Assembly: GCF_001592875.1 (NCBI RefSeq)
Contig: NZ_LSOF01000005.1
Coordinates: 117-63,811 of the forward strand
Reading direction: 5' to 3'
Length of the DNA stretch: 63,695 nt
From: Pseudomonas sp. BMS12
GTDB lineage: Bacteria > Pseudomonadota > Gammaproteobacteria > Pseudomonadales > Pseudomonadaceae
In this document: positions 15,977 to 25,151 of the stretch, in pieces
Numbering within the stretch: position 1 is the first letter of the stretch
Layout of the letters: each line of letters begins with the position of its first letter
Notes under the pieces: generated by a model
What the model was told of the DNA's origin: nothing
Seen by the model: the letters and a program-made list of their open reading frames with translations, nothing else
Databases searched by the model: none
Program-made: the position numbers and the translations under genes

Positions 15977-18900
15977 TCAGGGCAGGCTGATAGCCTCATC
16001 GGCACTCGCCAGCCAGTCGCCCAGAGTACGCGGGCGCTGCACGCCAAAGCCCTGCACATAGTCAACGCCCAATTCCAGCAAACGCGTGCGAATGCTCGGG
16101 GTTTCCACATACTCGGCGATGGTGCGGCGGCCGAGGGCATGGGCGATCTCGTTGATCGAACGGACCATCGCCAGGTCACCCGAGGAATGCTCGATTTCCT
16201 TGACGAAGCTGCCGTCGATCTTCACGTAGTCCACCGGCAGGCGCTTGAGGTAGTCGTAGCTGGAAAAGCCTACGCCGAAGTCGTCGATGGAAAAGGTGCA
16301 ACCGGCACGCTGCAGGTGGCGCACCAGGTCGGCGGTCTTGGCCAGGTTGGCCACCGCTGCGGTCTCGGTCAGCTCGAAGCAGATATGCCGCGGGTCCACC
16401 GCGTAGCGCTCGAACAGGCTCTCGATGAAACCCAGCAGCTTGTCGTCGTTGAGGCTGCTGCCGGACAGGTTGATCGACAGCCCGGTGCTGTGCTCCCACA
16501 CCTGCGGGCAGCGCTCCAGCTCGCTGAAGATGCGCCGCAGCACCCAGCGATCGACCTTGGTCATGCGGCTGTAGCGCTCGGCCGCGGCGATGAAGTCCTG
16601 CAGCAGCAGTTCGTTCTGCATCACCAGTAGCAACTCGTAGTGCGGCATTTCCTCCGCATCGGGGTCGGTCGGGGCGATCTGCTGCACCCGCAGCGACAGG
16701 TCCTCGCGCTCGACGATGTCATCCACCCGCGCGGCGATGGCCAGCAGCCCGGTGCGCGCCTCGTCGGCTTCGTGGTCGAAACAGTGCACCCGGTTGCGCC
16801 CGCTCTCCTTGGCCACGTTGCAGGCGGCGTGCAGGTCGCACAGCAGGTTGGCCACATCGTGACGCGCGGCGGCCTCGACCACGCCGGCGCTCAGGGTCAG
16901 GCCGTGGCGGTGACCTTCCCAGGCAAAGCCCTGTGCCTCGACAGCCGCACAGATGGCTTCGGCACGCGCCACCGCGTTCGCCTCAGTGCAAGCGGGCAAT
17001 ACGGCGGCGAACTCCACGCCGCCCAGGCGCGCCAACTGGCTGTCGGCCGGCAAGTGCTCGGCCAGCGCAGCGGCCACCTGGCGCAGGCAGGCGTCGCCGG
17101 CCACCGGCCCGGCATGGCTATTGATCAGGCTGAACTGATCGATGTGCAGCATCAGGAAAGACACCGGAGCGCTGGTGGACAGGGCCTGTGCCACCACCCC
17201 GTCGAAACTGCTGCGGTTGAGCAGCCCGGTCAGTTCATCGTGGCTACGTGCATGGGCGATCTCCCGGTACAGGCGCCCGACCATGTCCTGCAGGGTGCGC
17301 TGAATCAGGCTGTCGCCGCCGGTCGCAGCCTCGCCGGGCATCAGCCTGCCTTCGGCCAGCAGATCGACCATCTGCGCCCGGCTGTGGCTGCCGGCCTCGC
17401 GGCCCTGGGCATCGACCAGCACGTAATGATCCATCTGCGGGTTGCGCCAGATCAGTTGCAACGCCTGGCCGTCGCTGTCATGCAGCCAGTCGCCCTCCTT
17501 CAGCGCGTCCAGGCGCTCCAGCCAGCGCTGCTGCTCGGCAGGCACGCTGGCAGGCGCCGGTGGCGCCGGTGGGCGCGGCACGTACTCCACCGCCTCCTCG
17601 CCCAGCAACTGGCGGCGTAACTGACCCAGCACCGGGGCATGCTGGAAATGCCCGACGGCGAACTCGTCCATGCGCCGTTTGAGGATCTGCAACAGGTGAT
17701 CGACATCGAAGGTCCGCGCCACCTGGTCGGTGCCGTCCTGCTCCGTATCGCCTTCCTGCAGGCGCTTGGCCAGCAGGCTGGTCAGGGCCAGGTCGACGCG
17801 CCAGGAGTAGTCCTCGCCGCCCAGGCGAATCAACTCGTTGACCAGCAGATCGCGCCAGCCGGCATCCATCCAGTCGAGCAGCAGCTTGGGCACCTGTTCG
17901 CCGACCAGCCCGGCAACCGCAGCGGACACATCGTTGCGCGCCTGCTGCAGGATGTCGTGGCCGCGGTGCTGCTGCATCACCCGCTCGGCGGCGTGGCGAT
18001 AGGCACGCTGTTGCTGCTGCAGCAGCTCGTCGAGCTCGGCATCGTGAGCGGTAAACGCCTCGGGGGCCGCCACCATGTGCTCGATCACCGTTTCCAGACG
18101 GTGCTCCAGGGCCTTGTTCGGCGGCTCGCAGTGATCACACAGGCGCAGTACCCGGTCGAGCGTGGCGCGTACCGGATGACTGCTATCGGCGATGGCCGCC
18201 GGTTCGCGCAGGGCCGACTCCAGTACCGGCAGCAGCAGACGCTGGAGGGCCGGTTTCAGCCCTGGTGCCACTCGCGCCTCCTGCGCCAGGGCCTGGAACA
18301 CCTCACCGACCAGTTGGGTGTCTTCGCGCTGACGCGGACTCAGCTGGCAACCCTGGCCCTCGAACTGCTCGAGCAGCTGTCGGGGCGTCCAGCCCAGGCT
18401 TGGCGCCTGCTGCCGGTAGAGCGCCGACAGGGCCTCGCCGAACGGCACCTCCTGCGCCGGGGCTGGCATCGAACTGGCGGGCGCAGTGGTCGGTGCGCTG
18501 GCACCGTGCAGGTTACGCACGGCCCGCCAGGTGGCATCTCCGGGCAGCTCGCGACTGGCCAACGGGCTACGCCGCCCCAGTAGCGGGCCCTCGGGCTCAG
18601 GCAGCGGGGTGATGCGATGGCGGTCGAACTGCGCCACCAGTTCCTGAAAGTAGAGCTGCAGGCTATCGCCCAGTACCTGCGCGGCCTGTTCAAGGAACAG
18701 AGTGCGCACGGCTTCCGGCTGGTCGCGCAGACGCAGACCGGCCTGCACCTGACGCAGCAGAAACTCCAGGGAAAGCGGATGGTCGGCATCCACCTGGTGC
18801 TGACCGCCAAGCCGGTTGAGGCAACCGCAGGCGCGCCACTCCAGGGTGCCCAGGGACTCGCGCAGCATGCGGACCAGGCGCCGGGCGAGAAGCATGTCCT

Positions 18901-19210
18901 CGACCTCGGTGTCGTCCACCAGGCTCCATTCATCGTGCTCGCTGGCCTGGGTCGGCTGCGCCGCGCTGCACTGCGGCAGGTAGCGGCAGATGGTGGCGCA
19001 GACGCTGGCCTGCAGCCACTCCCCTTGCCTGGCGCACAGCCGCTGGAACTCGTCGCAGGCTTGCGCCTCCAGATTGGAGTGCGCTCGCAGGCGCTGCTCG
19101 GCCAGCGCCAGTTCGAGTGATCGCAGCAGTTCGCGCAGGGCCTCGGGCACACGCTCACGCACCACGGCAGTAAGCGCCTCGACGAGTCCGCTGGGAAACT
19201 GGATGACCAT
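15977..19210 (-). CDS. DUF1631-GGDEF-EAL signalling protein
   Basis: Very large (1077 residues) cytosolic c-di-GMP protein. Residues 1-620 are helical and match the DUF1631 layout; residues about 650-830 form a GGDEF domain with a degenerate LGGVEF site, so cyclase activity is unlikely. Residues about 855-1075 form an EAL domain: the signature is ELL, but NLSGSSL, ELTET, DDFGVGFSS, YVKIDGSF and AEYVET remain, so phosphodiesterase activity or c-di-GMP binding is plausible. The start at 19210 follows AGGAGG at an 8-base spacing and is preferred to 19228. Transcribed alone. Confidence 0.82.
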   Translation of the reverse strand: MVIQFPSGLVEALTAVVRERVPEALRELLRSLELALAEQRLRAHSNLEAQACDEFQRLCARQGEWLQASVCATICRYLPQCSAAQPTQASEHDEWSLVDDTEVEDMLLARRLVRMLRESLGTLEWRACGCLNRLGGQHQVDADHPLSLEFLLRQVQAGLRLRDQPEAVRTLFLEQAAQVLGDSLQLYFQELVAQFDRHRITPLPEPEGPLLGRRSPLASRELPGDATWRAVRNLHGASAPTTAPASSMPAPAQEVPFGEALSALYRQQAPSLGWTPRQLLEQFEGQGCQLSPRQREDTQLVGEVFQALAQEARVAPGLKPALQRLLLPVLESALREPAAIADSSHPVRATLDRVLRLCDHCEPPNKALEHRLETVIEHMVAAPEAFTAHDAELDELLQQQQRAYRHAAERVMQQHRGHDILQQARNDVSAAVAGLVGEQVPKLLLDWMDAGWRDLLVNELIRLGGEDYSWRVDLALTSLLAKRLQEGDTEQDGTDQVARTFDVDHLLQILKRRMDEFAVGHFQHAPVLGQLRRQLLGEEAVEYVPRPPAPPAPASVPAEQQRWLERLDALKEGDWLHDSDGQALQLIWRNPQMDHYVLVDAQGREAGSHSRAQMVDLLAEGRLMPGEAATGGDSLIQRTLQDMVGRLYREIAHARSHDELTGLLNRSSFDGVVAQALSTSAPVSFLMLHIDQFSLINSHAGPVAGDACLRQVAAALAEHLPADSQLARLGGVEFAAVLPACTEANAVARAEAICAAVEAQGFAWEGHRHGLTLSAGVVEAAARHDVANLLCDLHAACNVAKESGRNRVHCFDHEADEARTGLLAIAARVDDIVEREDLSLRVQQIAPTDPDAEEMPHYELLLVMQNELLLQDFIAAAERYSRMTKVDRWVLRRIFSELERCPQVWEHSTGLSINLSGSSLNDDKLLGFIESLFERYAVDPRHICFELTETAAVANLAKTADLVRHLQRAGCTFSIDDFGVGFSSYDYLKRLPVDYVKIDGSFVKEIEHSSGDLAMVRSINEIAHALGRRTIAEYVETPSIRTRLLELGVDYVQGFGVQRPRTLGDWLASADEAISLP

Positions 19211-19277
19211 CGAACATGCCTCCTGCATGTCGCTGTATTCCAGCCATGACTATAGACGCTGTCCGCGCAGCCAGAAG

Positions 19278-19307
19278 ACAGAAGGCCCGCTTGCGCGGGC
19301 CTTCTGT
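19278..19307. terminator. Terminator of the polyamine-binding gene
   Basis: A 13-bp perfect stem ACAGAAGGCCCGC / GCGGGCCTTCTGT with a TTGC loop, lying between the stop codon of the polyamine-binding gene (19325) and the start of the GGDEF-EAL gene. It should insulate the two minus-strand units. Confidence 0.8.
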
Positions 19308-19324
19308 GGGTGAATCGAACGGTC

Positions 19325-20401
19325 TCAGGTACCGCTCTTGACCTTGGTCCAGATGCGCGTGCGCACCCGGTCGATCTTCAGCGGCATGGCTTCCAGGGCA
19401 TAGAGCTTGCCCATGATCGCCTCCGGCGGGTAAACGGTGGGGTCGTTCTTCAGCTTGGGGTCGACCAGGTTGTCGGCCTTGGCGTTGCCGTTGGCGTAGT
19501 GCACATGGTTGCTGATGTCGGCCATCACCTGCGGTTGCAGCAGGTAGTTCATGAAAGCGTAGCCAGCCTCCTCGTTCGGGGCATCGACCGGCATGGAGAC
19601 CATGTCGAACCAGATCGGCGCGCCTTCCTTGGGAATCACGTACTCGATTTTCACCCCGTTGGCGGCTTCGTCGGCACGGCTGCCGGCCTGCATGATGTCG
19701 CCGGAGAAACCGACTGCCACACAGATGTCGCCGTTGGCCAGGTCGCCCACGTACTTGGAGGAATGGAAGTAGCTGACGTTCTTGCGCATCTCCATCAGCA
19801 AGGCCTCGGCCTTCTTGTAGTCATCCAGGTTCTGGCTGTGGTGCGGCAGGCCCAGGTAATGCAGGGCCATCGGCAGCAGCTCCGGGCCGTTGTCGAGGAT
19901 GGCCACACCACACTTGGCCAGCTTCTGCAGGTTTTCCGGCTTGAAGATCAGGTCCCAGGAATCGACAGCCACGCCTTCGCCGAGCACCGCCTTGACCTTG
20001 TCGACGTTGTAGCCGATGCCGGTGCTGCCCCACAGGTACGGGAAGCCGTGCTGGTTACCCGGATCGTTGGTTTCCAGTGCCTTCATCAGCACCGGATTGA
20101 GGTTGTCCCAGCCGGGCAGCTTGCTGCGGTCGAGCTGCTTCAGGGCGCCGCCCTGGATCTGCCGGGCCATGAAGTGGTTGGAGGGGAACACCACGTCGTA
20201 GCCCGAACGCCCGGCCATCAGCTTGGCATCGAGGGTCTCGTTGCTGTCGTAGACGTCGTAATGAGCCTTCTGGCCGCTGGCCTTCTCGAAGTTCTTCAGG
20301 GTGTCCGGGGCGATGTAGTCGGTCCAGTTGTAGATGCGCACGCCATCGGCGGCCTGGCTGGCGGATGCGATCAGCATCAGCGGGAGGAGTTTCTTCAGCA
20401 T
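19325..20401 (-). CDS. Polyamine ABC transporter periplasmic binding protein (SpuD/PotF type)
   Basis: 358-residue periplasmic solute-binding protein for putrescine or spermidine. Signal peptide at residues 1-18 (LLPLMLIASASQA). The mature start VRIYNWTDYIAPDTL and later YDVVFPSNHFMARQIQGGAL, WGSTGIGYN and CVAVGFSGDIMQA are typical of SpuD/SpuE/PotF, with Trp and Asp residues that line the polyamine cleft. No permease or ATPase is adjacent, so it must use a transporter encoded elsewhere. Downstream of a cupin and an amine oxidase gene in the same direction. Confidence 0.9.
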   Translation of the reverse strand: MLKKLLPLMLIASASQAADGVRIYNWTDYIAPDTLKNFEKASGQKAHYDVYDSNETLDAKLMAGRSGYDVVFPSNHFMARQIQGGALKQLDRSKLPGWDNLNPVLMKALETNDPGNQHGFPYLWGSTGIGYNVDKVKAVLGEGVAVDSWDLIFKPENLQKLAKCGVAILDNGPELLPMALHYLGLPHHSQNLDDYKKAEALLMEMRKNVSYFHSSKYVGDLANGDICVAVGFSGDIMQAGSRADEAANGVKIEYVIPKEGAPIWFDMVSMPVDAPNEEAGYAFMNYLLQPQVMADISNHVHYANGNAKADNLVDPKLKNDPTVYPPEAIMGKLYALEAMPLKIDRVRTRIWTKVKSGT

Positions 20402-20447
20402 GCTTTACCTCATTGATTGTTCTTGTAGGCAGATATGAAGGGGGGGC

Positions 20448-20789
20448 TCAATAGATCAGTACGTAGGTCTTACGCACCGTTTCTTGTATGTCCCAGATGC
20501 CGGTGGTGTTGGCCGGCATCATCAGCGCGTCGCCGGCCTTGATCTCCATCGGCTCACCGCCGTCCGGGGTGAAGGTGCAGCGCCCGGCGATGAAGTGGCA
20601 GAACTCCTGGTGCACGATCTGCCGGCGCCAGCGCCCCGGGGTGCATTCCCAGACGCCAGCCTCGACGCCGTCGTCGCGCTCGACGCTGGTGGTCGACGCC
20701 ACAGCCACCGGCTCGCCGAGCGGAACGGCGACCGGGTTGGACTCTTCCAGCACCAGGCTGGCGGTGTTCTTGAAGTGGTTGATGGTCAT
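20448..20789 (-). CDS. Cupin-domain protein (DUF861 type)
   Basis: 113-residue single cupin. The fold signature is seen in the segment GRWRRQIVHQEFCHFIAG and in GDALMMPANTTGIWDI, as in the small cupins that accompany polyamine oxidation genes. It sits between the FAD-dependent oxidoreductase and the polyamine-binding protein with gaps of 27 and 46 bases and is probably co-transcribed. Function is not established; ethanolamine- or glutamylputrescine-related roles have been suggested for the family. Confidence 0.78.
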   Translation of the reverse strand: MTINHFKNTASLVLEESNPVAVPLGEPVAVASTTSVERDDGVEAGVWECTPGRWRRQIVHQEFCHFIAGRCTFTPDGGEPMEIKAGDALMMPANTTGIWDIQETVRKTYVLIY

Positions 20790-20816
20790 GACGTTCTCTC
20801 CAAAAAAATCGCGCGG

Positions 20817-22223
20817 TCAGCGCATGAAGCCTTCCATGAAGCCCGCCACCTGCTGCGCCAACCGCCGGCGCCAGGGAGCGCTGTGCGGGTTGGCCAGAAC
20901 CCGGTCTTCATGGACAAAACTGCGGATGATGGCGTTGTAGCCCAGCCAGCGGCAGGGTTCGGGTTCCCAGCCACGCAGCTGCTTCAGGTTGCTGTCGCTC
21001 AACACCCAGGGCTGGCGGGTCAGCTCGGTTTCGCGGCCGAGAATCAGGTCGGCCAGCGTGCGCCCGCCCAGGTTGCTGGCGCCGACACCCTCGCCGCCGT
21101 AGCCGCCGGACAGGGCAATGCCGTTCTTGCGGTCGCGCAACATGTGCAGGTGGAAGTTGCGCGACATGCCCAGGTTGCCGCCCCAGGCGTGGCTCAGGCG
21201 GACGTTGCGCAGCTGCGGGAACAGCTCGCCGAACAGGTAGCGACGTAGCTCGCGCTCGTCCATGGACAGGTTGAAGTCGGCCCGCAGCTGGCCGCCGAAG
21301 CGATAACCGCCGCGCGCGCCAAACACCAGGCGATCGTCCGCACTGCGCTGGGCATAGGTGACCTGGCGGCTGGACTCGCTGAACGCCTGGCCACGGTCCA
21401 GGCCGATCTGCGCCCAGACATCCTCCGGTAACGGCTCGGTGGCCACCAGCAGGCTTTGTACCGGCAACTGATAGCGCCCCAGCGGCGGCAGACTGGCGGC
21501 ATAGCCTTCGACGGCCGGCACCACCCAATCGGCACGCACATGGCCTTGCGCGGTGCGCACCTGCCCGGGCTGCCAGTCGATCACCCGGCTCTGCTCGTAG
21601 ATTTCCACGCCCAGCGCCTCGACGGCGCGGGCCAGACCACGCACCAGCTTGGCCGGCTGGATGGTCGCGCAGTGCGGGGTGTAGATGGCGCCATAGGCAT
21701 TGCTCAGGCGCAGCTGCTGGGCCAACTCGTCGGCGCTCAGCCAGCGATAGTCCTGCTCACTCAAACCGTCGGCATGCAACTCGCGCAGCCATTCGCGTTG
21801 ACGCACTTCCTGCTCCGGGTAACGCGCCGCGCAATACAGCACGCCGCCCTTGCGGTAGTCGCAGTCGATGCCTTCGCGCTGCAGCACCGCGCCAACCTCA
21901 TCGGGGATACCGTGCAACAGATCGAAGCCCGCCTTGCGCTGCTCCGCCGGCAGGCCACCGAGCAGGCGATCCTCTCCGAGGATATTGCCCATCAGCCAGC
22001 CACCATTGCGCCCGGAGGCGCCGAAGCCGGCAGTCTCGGCCTCCAGCACCACCACCCGCAGCTGCGGTGCCTGGCGCTTGAGGTAGTAGGCGGTCCACAG
22101 CCCGGTGTAACCGGCGCCGATGATTGCCACATCGGCCTGCAGTTCGGCCTGCAAACTCGGGCGGGCCTGCAGCGGCTCGTCGAGCTGGTCCATCCACAGG
22201 CTGATGTTGCGCCAGGAAGTCAT
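20817..22223 (-). CDS. FAD-dependent amine oxidoreductase (PuuB/PauB type)
   Basis: 468-residue DAO-family flavoenzyme, likely gamma-glutamylpolyamine oxidase. The ADP-binding motif DVAIIGAGYTGLWTAYYL is at about residues 30-48 and the flavin contact GASGRNGGW follows; the C-terminal GGYGGEGVGASNLGGRTLADL is typical of PuuB/PauB. The start at 22223 (MTSWRNISLW, with GGAG 8 bases upstream) is chosen; the longer frame is not homologous. Co-directional with cupin and polyamine-binding genes and just downstream of an AraC regulator, which supports polyamine or related amine catabolism. Confidence 0.87.
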   Translation of the reverse strand: MTSWRNISLWMDQLDEPLQARPSLQAELQADVAIIGAGYTGLWTAYYLKRQAPQLRVVVLEAETAGFGASGRNGGWLMGNILGEDRLLGGLPAEQRKAGFDLLHGIPDEVGAVLQREGIDCDYRKGGVLYCAARYPEQEVRQREWLRELHADGLSEQDYRWLSADELAQQLRLSNAYGAIYTPHCATIQPAKLVRGLARAVEALGVEIYEQSRVIDWQPGQVRTAQGHVRADWVVPAVEGYAASLPPLGRYQLPVQSLLVATEPLPEDVWAQIGLDRGQAFSESSRQVTYAQRSADDRLVFGARGGYRFGGQLRADFNLSMDERELRRYLFGELFPQLRNVRLSHAWGGNLGMSRNFHLHMLRDRKNGIALSGGYGGEGVGASNLGGRTLADLILGRETELTRQPWVLSDSNLKQLRGWEPEPCRWLGYNAIIRSFVHEDRVLANPHSAPWRRRLAQQVAGFMEGFMR

Positions 22224-22270
22224 CGGGGTGTCTCCGCCAATCAATCGATGGCGCAGACTAGTCAGCCGAC

Positions 22271-23095
22271 TCAGGCTTTGTCTTGCGTGCGGGCCCGCGA
22301 GGAAATTTGCTTGAGGTAAGCCTTGGGCGTCATGCCCATGCGCTCGCGAAAGCATTTGTAGAAGGCCGACAGCGAATTGAAGCCGGCGGCAAAGGCCAGC
22401 TCATCGATACGACCGGAGTCACTGCCGGCTTCCAGGCCATCGAGCAGATGCTGCAGGCGCGCCTGATTGACGTAGCGATAGAAGCTCTGCCCCAGCACCT
22501 GGTTGAGCAGATGGGAAATCTGGTTGCGGCTGTAGCCGGTGGCGGCGGCCACCTGCTGCAGATCCAGCTCCGGGTCGAGGAAGGGTCTGTGCTTGTGGAA
22601 GTAGTCCTGCAGATCCTGCGCCAGCAGGCTCAGCTGGCGCGCGGACAGGCCCAGGCGGCTGGTCGCTGGCCGTGGCGAACCACGCCCCTCAGCACTCCCT
22701 GGGGCCTCCCGCACCAGCGTCGCGTATTCGTTGATGCGCCAGATCAGGCCCTCACGTACGGTGATCGACTCGCCGGTACGAAACGCCACCAGCCCCTCAC
22801 CGCCAAGCACCCGCGTCTGGTACTGGATAAACGCGGTGTGGCCGTCGATACGAATTCGGTCGACATGCTCCAACAGCTCGCCGGGACGCCGCGGCAGGTT
22901 GTTCTCCACATACTCACGCAACTCGCCCAGGCGCATGCAGCGCTGCTGGAAGAAGTCGTTGTACTCGATATCCGGGTGATACAGCGCCAGCACCGCTTCC
23001 AGGTCACGATGCTTCCAGCTCAGGTGGTAGCGCAGGATGGTCTCGCGGGTGCGCTCGGTCTGCGCCGCGTCGTCGGGGAAGTCGCTGTCGTGCAT
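22271..23095 (-). CDS. NTF2-like domain fused to AraC helix-turn-helix regulator
   Basis: 274-residue regulator. Residues 1-130 have the SnoaL/NTF2 look (RETILRYHLSWKHRDLEAVLALYHPDIEYND ..., split here, then ITVREGLIWRINEY), a fold usually binding a small ligand. Residues about 165-270 form the AraC DNA-binding module, with two helix-turn-helices and the closing IDELAFAAGFNSLSAFYKCF segment. The start at 23095 (MHDSDFP) is chosen because the upstream frame is only a shadow of the preceding gene. It lies directly upstream of the amine oxidase gene and probably controls it. Confidence 0.8.
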   Translation of the reverse strand: MHDSDFPDDAAQTERTRETILRYHLSWKHRDLEAVLALYHPDIEYNDFFQQRCMRLGELREYVENNLPRRPGELLEHVDRIRIDGHTAFIQYQTRVLGGEGLVAFRTGESITVREGLIWRINEYATLVREAPGSAEGRGSPRPATSRLGLSARQLSLLAQDLQDYFHKHRPFLDPELDLQQVAAATGYSRNQISHLLNQVLGQSFYRYVNQARLQHLLDGLEAGSDSGRIDELAFAAGFNSLSAFYKCFRERMGMTPKAYLKQISSRARTQDKA

Positions 23096-23157
23096 ACGGG
23101 TATGGGCCAGGGAGAACGCCGCCAGCTTGCCCGAGTCGTCGTTCCTGCTCAATGCCG

Positions 23158-23937
23158 CTAACCGGCGTAAAGCCGGGCGCCGCCGGGATGTGCCAGCACG
23201 GTCGACGGGCTCATGCCGATGATGGTGCGAAAGGTATGGCTGAAATGCGCCGAATCGGTGAAACCGGCAGCCACCGCCGCATCGGTGAGGCTCATGCCGC
23301 GCGCCACGCCGACGCTGGTGACGAACAGGCGGTGCCACTGGCGGTAGCGACGGATGGGGATGCCGATCTTCTGGCGGAACAGCTGGGTCAGGCGTGGCAC
23401 CGAGAGGCCGACCTGCTCGGCGAGAAAGGCGATGGACTGGTTGCATGCCACATCCGCCTTGATCAGCTCCACGGCGCGGACGATGCGCGGGTCGCAGGCA
23501 AAGCCGACAGGAGTCTGCTGCTGCGGATTGATCAACTGCTCCAGCCAGTCCCAGACCACCTGCGGTTCGGCACAGCTGCGGTGCAGCGCATCGAAGCGCG
23601 CGATGCAGGCACCCTCGTCGTCCAGAGCGAAGCGCACACCGCCGCACTCGCTGGCCATGCGCGGCGCCAGCAGGGCGTGATCCTCGCCGAATACGTCCAG
23701 GTAACAGATCGCCACCCGCGAGCCCTGGCCGTGCACGACCAACTCCAGGCCGGCGGGGAGCAAGGCGCTGCGACAGTGGATGTCGGTGCCTTGGCTATGG
23801 ATCAGCAGCTCGCCATCCAGGCTGAACAGCAGCATGGCCGCAGCCTGTTCCAGCTGCAGCGGCGCAGAGAACGGACTGAGGTGGAAGGTGCGTTTGTCCC
23901 ACAGATAAAGCAGGACCGGAGCATCGCTCGCCGGCAT
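23158..23937 (-). CDS. AraC-family transcriptional regulator
   Basis: 259-residue regulator with an N-terminal cupin-like sensing part (about 1-130) and a C-terminal AraC module (about 150-255: SIAFLAEQVGLSVPRLTQLF, then SLTDAAVAAGFTDSAHFSHTF). The start at 23937 (MPASDAPVL) has AGGGCGAGA upstream. It is divergent from the lipase gene and upstream of the NTF2-AraC and amine oxidase genes, so either side could be the target. Confidence 0.82.
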   Translation of the reverse strand: MPASDAPVLLYLWDKRTFHLSPFSAPLQLEQAAAMLLFSLDGELLIHSQGTDIHCRSALLPAGLELVVHGQGSRVAICYLDVFGEDHALLAPRMASECGGVRFALDDEGACIARFDALHRSCAEPQVVWDWLEQLINPQQQTPVGFACDPRIVRAVELIKADVACNQSIAFLAEQVGLSVPRLTQLFRQKIGIPIRRYRQWHRLFVTSVGVARGMSLTDAAVAAGFTDSAHFSHTFRTIIGMSPSTVLAHPGGARLYAG

Positions 23938-24020
23938 GGACGTATCTCGCCCTTGTTGTTTTTGTGGCCGCAGGGTTAGCACAGGCCGACAGTCGATGGA
24001 AGCGCGGCCGCGAACGTCGT

Positions 24021-24034
24021 CACAATAATTTGTG
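24021..24034. promoter_or_regulatory. Inverted repeat between AraC and lipase genes
   Basis: CACAA and TTGTG flank a TAAT centre, a perfect 5-bp inverted repeat in the 221-base divergent region. It lies about 60 bases upstream of the candidate sigma54 promoter of the lipase gene, a position compatible with an activator site. Confidence 0.35.
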
Positions 24035-24092
24035 TTGCGGCGCTGCGATTTCATCAGTTCTTACAAGCCGGGCCGGGACACGAGTGTTTTCA

Positions 24093-24108
24093 TGGCCGCC
24101 ACCTCGCT
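24093..24108 (+). promoter_or_regulatory. Candidate sigma54 (-24/-12) promoter of the lipase gene
   Basis: TGGCCGCCACCTCGCT has the invariant GG (24094-24095) and GC (24106-24107) with exactly 10 bases between them, matching the sigma54 pattern. It ends 50 bases before the lipase ATG. Pseudomonas lipA genes are known to be sigma54-dependent, which supports the call. Confidence 0.55.
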
Positions 24109-24158
24109 GCTGTGTGCGGGGCTACAAAAACAACAATGAACACACAGGTACAACCCCC

Positions 24159-25097
24159 ATGAAAAAGCTGCTCGTCCCGGCGCTGGCCACTCTCGGCCTG
24201 TGCGTTGCCATGTCATCCCAGGCTGGCACCCAATCGCAAACCAAGAACCCCATCGTCCTCGTCCCCGGCATCTTCGCCTTCGACAGCATCGCCTTCGTCG
24301 ATTACTGGTACAAGATTCCCAGTGCCCTGCAGAGCCAGGGCGCCAAGGTCTACGTACCGAAGATCAACGCCTTCGACAGCTCGGCCAAGCGCGGTGAAGC
24401 ACTGATCGCCCAGTTGGAACAGATTCGCGCCGCTTCCGGTGGCAGCATCAAGAAGTTCAACCTGATCGGCCACAGCCAGGGCGGCCTGACCACCCGTTAC
24501 GTGCTCAACGTACGCCCCGACCTGGTGGCCTCGGTGACCACCCTGAACTCGCCGCACAAGGGCTCGCCCCTGGCCGACCTGGTGACCGGCGTGGCTCCGC
24601 CCGGCAGCCTGCAGGGCGTTGCTTTCGACGTGTTCGCCAACGCCGTGGGCAACCTGGTCAATCTGCTGTCGAACAACAAGAAGAGCCCGTCGGACGTGCG
24701 CGCCATGCTCGCCGAGTTCAACAAGAACGGTGCTGCGTCCTACAACCAGCGTTACCCCGTGGGCGTGCCGAGCACTGCCTGCGGCCAGGGCCCGGAAACC
24801 GTCACGGTGAACGGCAACAGCGTGCGCTTGTACTCCATGAGCGGGACCGCGCCACTGACCAATGTGCTGGACATCTCCGACCCGCTGTTCACCGTCACCT
24901 CGTTCGCCTTCAACGAGGCCAACGATGGCGTTACCGGGCGCTGCTCCAGCCACTTCGGCAAGGTGCTCAAAGACAACTACACGATGAACCACCTGGACAT
25001 CAACAATCAGGTGTTCGGCCTGGTGTCGCTGTTCGAGACCAACCCGAAGACGGTGTTCCAAAACCAGGCCAACCGCCTGAAGAACCTCGGTTTGTAA
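24159..25097 (+). CDS. lipA: Secreted triacylglycerol lipase, family I
   Basis: 312-residue extracellular lipase, the length of P. aeruginosa LipA. A signal peptide (residues 1-22, ending SSQA) directs Sec export and later type II secretion. The nucleophile elbow GHSQGG holds Ser at about residue 106; the Asp in NDGVTGRCSSHFG and the His in MNHLDINNQ complete the triad. Cysteines in STACGQG and TGRCSS would form the single disulfide, and Asp residues near the C-terminal His bind calcium. Its dedicated foldase gene follows after 54 bases. Confidence 0.95.
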   Translation: MKKLLVPALATLGLCVAMSSQAGTQSQTKNPIVLVPGIFAFDSIAFVDYWYKIPSALQSQGAKVYVPKINAFDSSAKRGEALIAQLEQIRAASGGSIKKFNLIGHSQGGLTTRYVLNVRPDLVASVTTLNSPHKGSPLADLVTGVAPPGSLQGVAFDVFANAVGNLVNLLSNNKKSPSDVRAMLAEFNKNGAASYNQRYPVGVPSTACGQGPETVTVNGNSVRLYSMSGTAPLTNVLDISDPLFTVTSFAFNEANDGVTGRCSSHFGKVLKDNYTMNHLDINNQVFGLVSLFETNPKTVFQNQANRLKNLGL

Positions 25098-25151
25098 TGC
25101 CTGAGCGGGCATGGTGCCGCCCCTCGCCATGCCCGCCACGAGGAATATTCG

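Noticed and set aside
23096..23647. Long N-terminal extension of the NTF2-AraC gene
   Set aside because: These codons overlap the upstream AraC gene in another frame and have no similarity to a domain; the NTF2 domain begins at the ATG at 23095.
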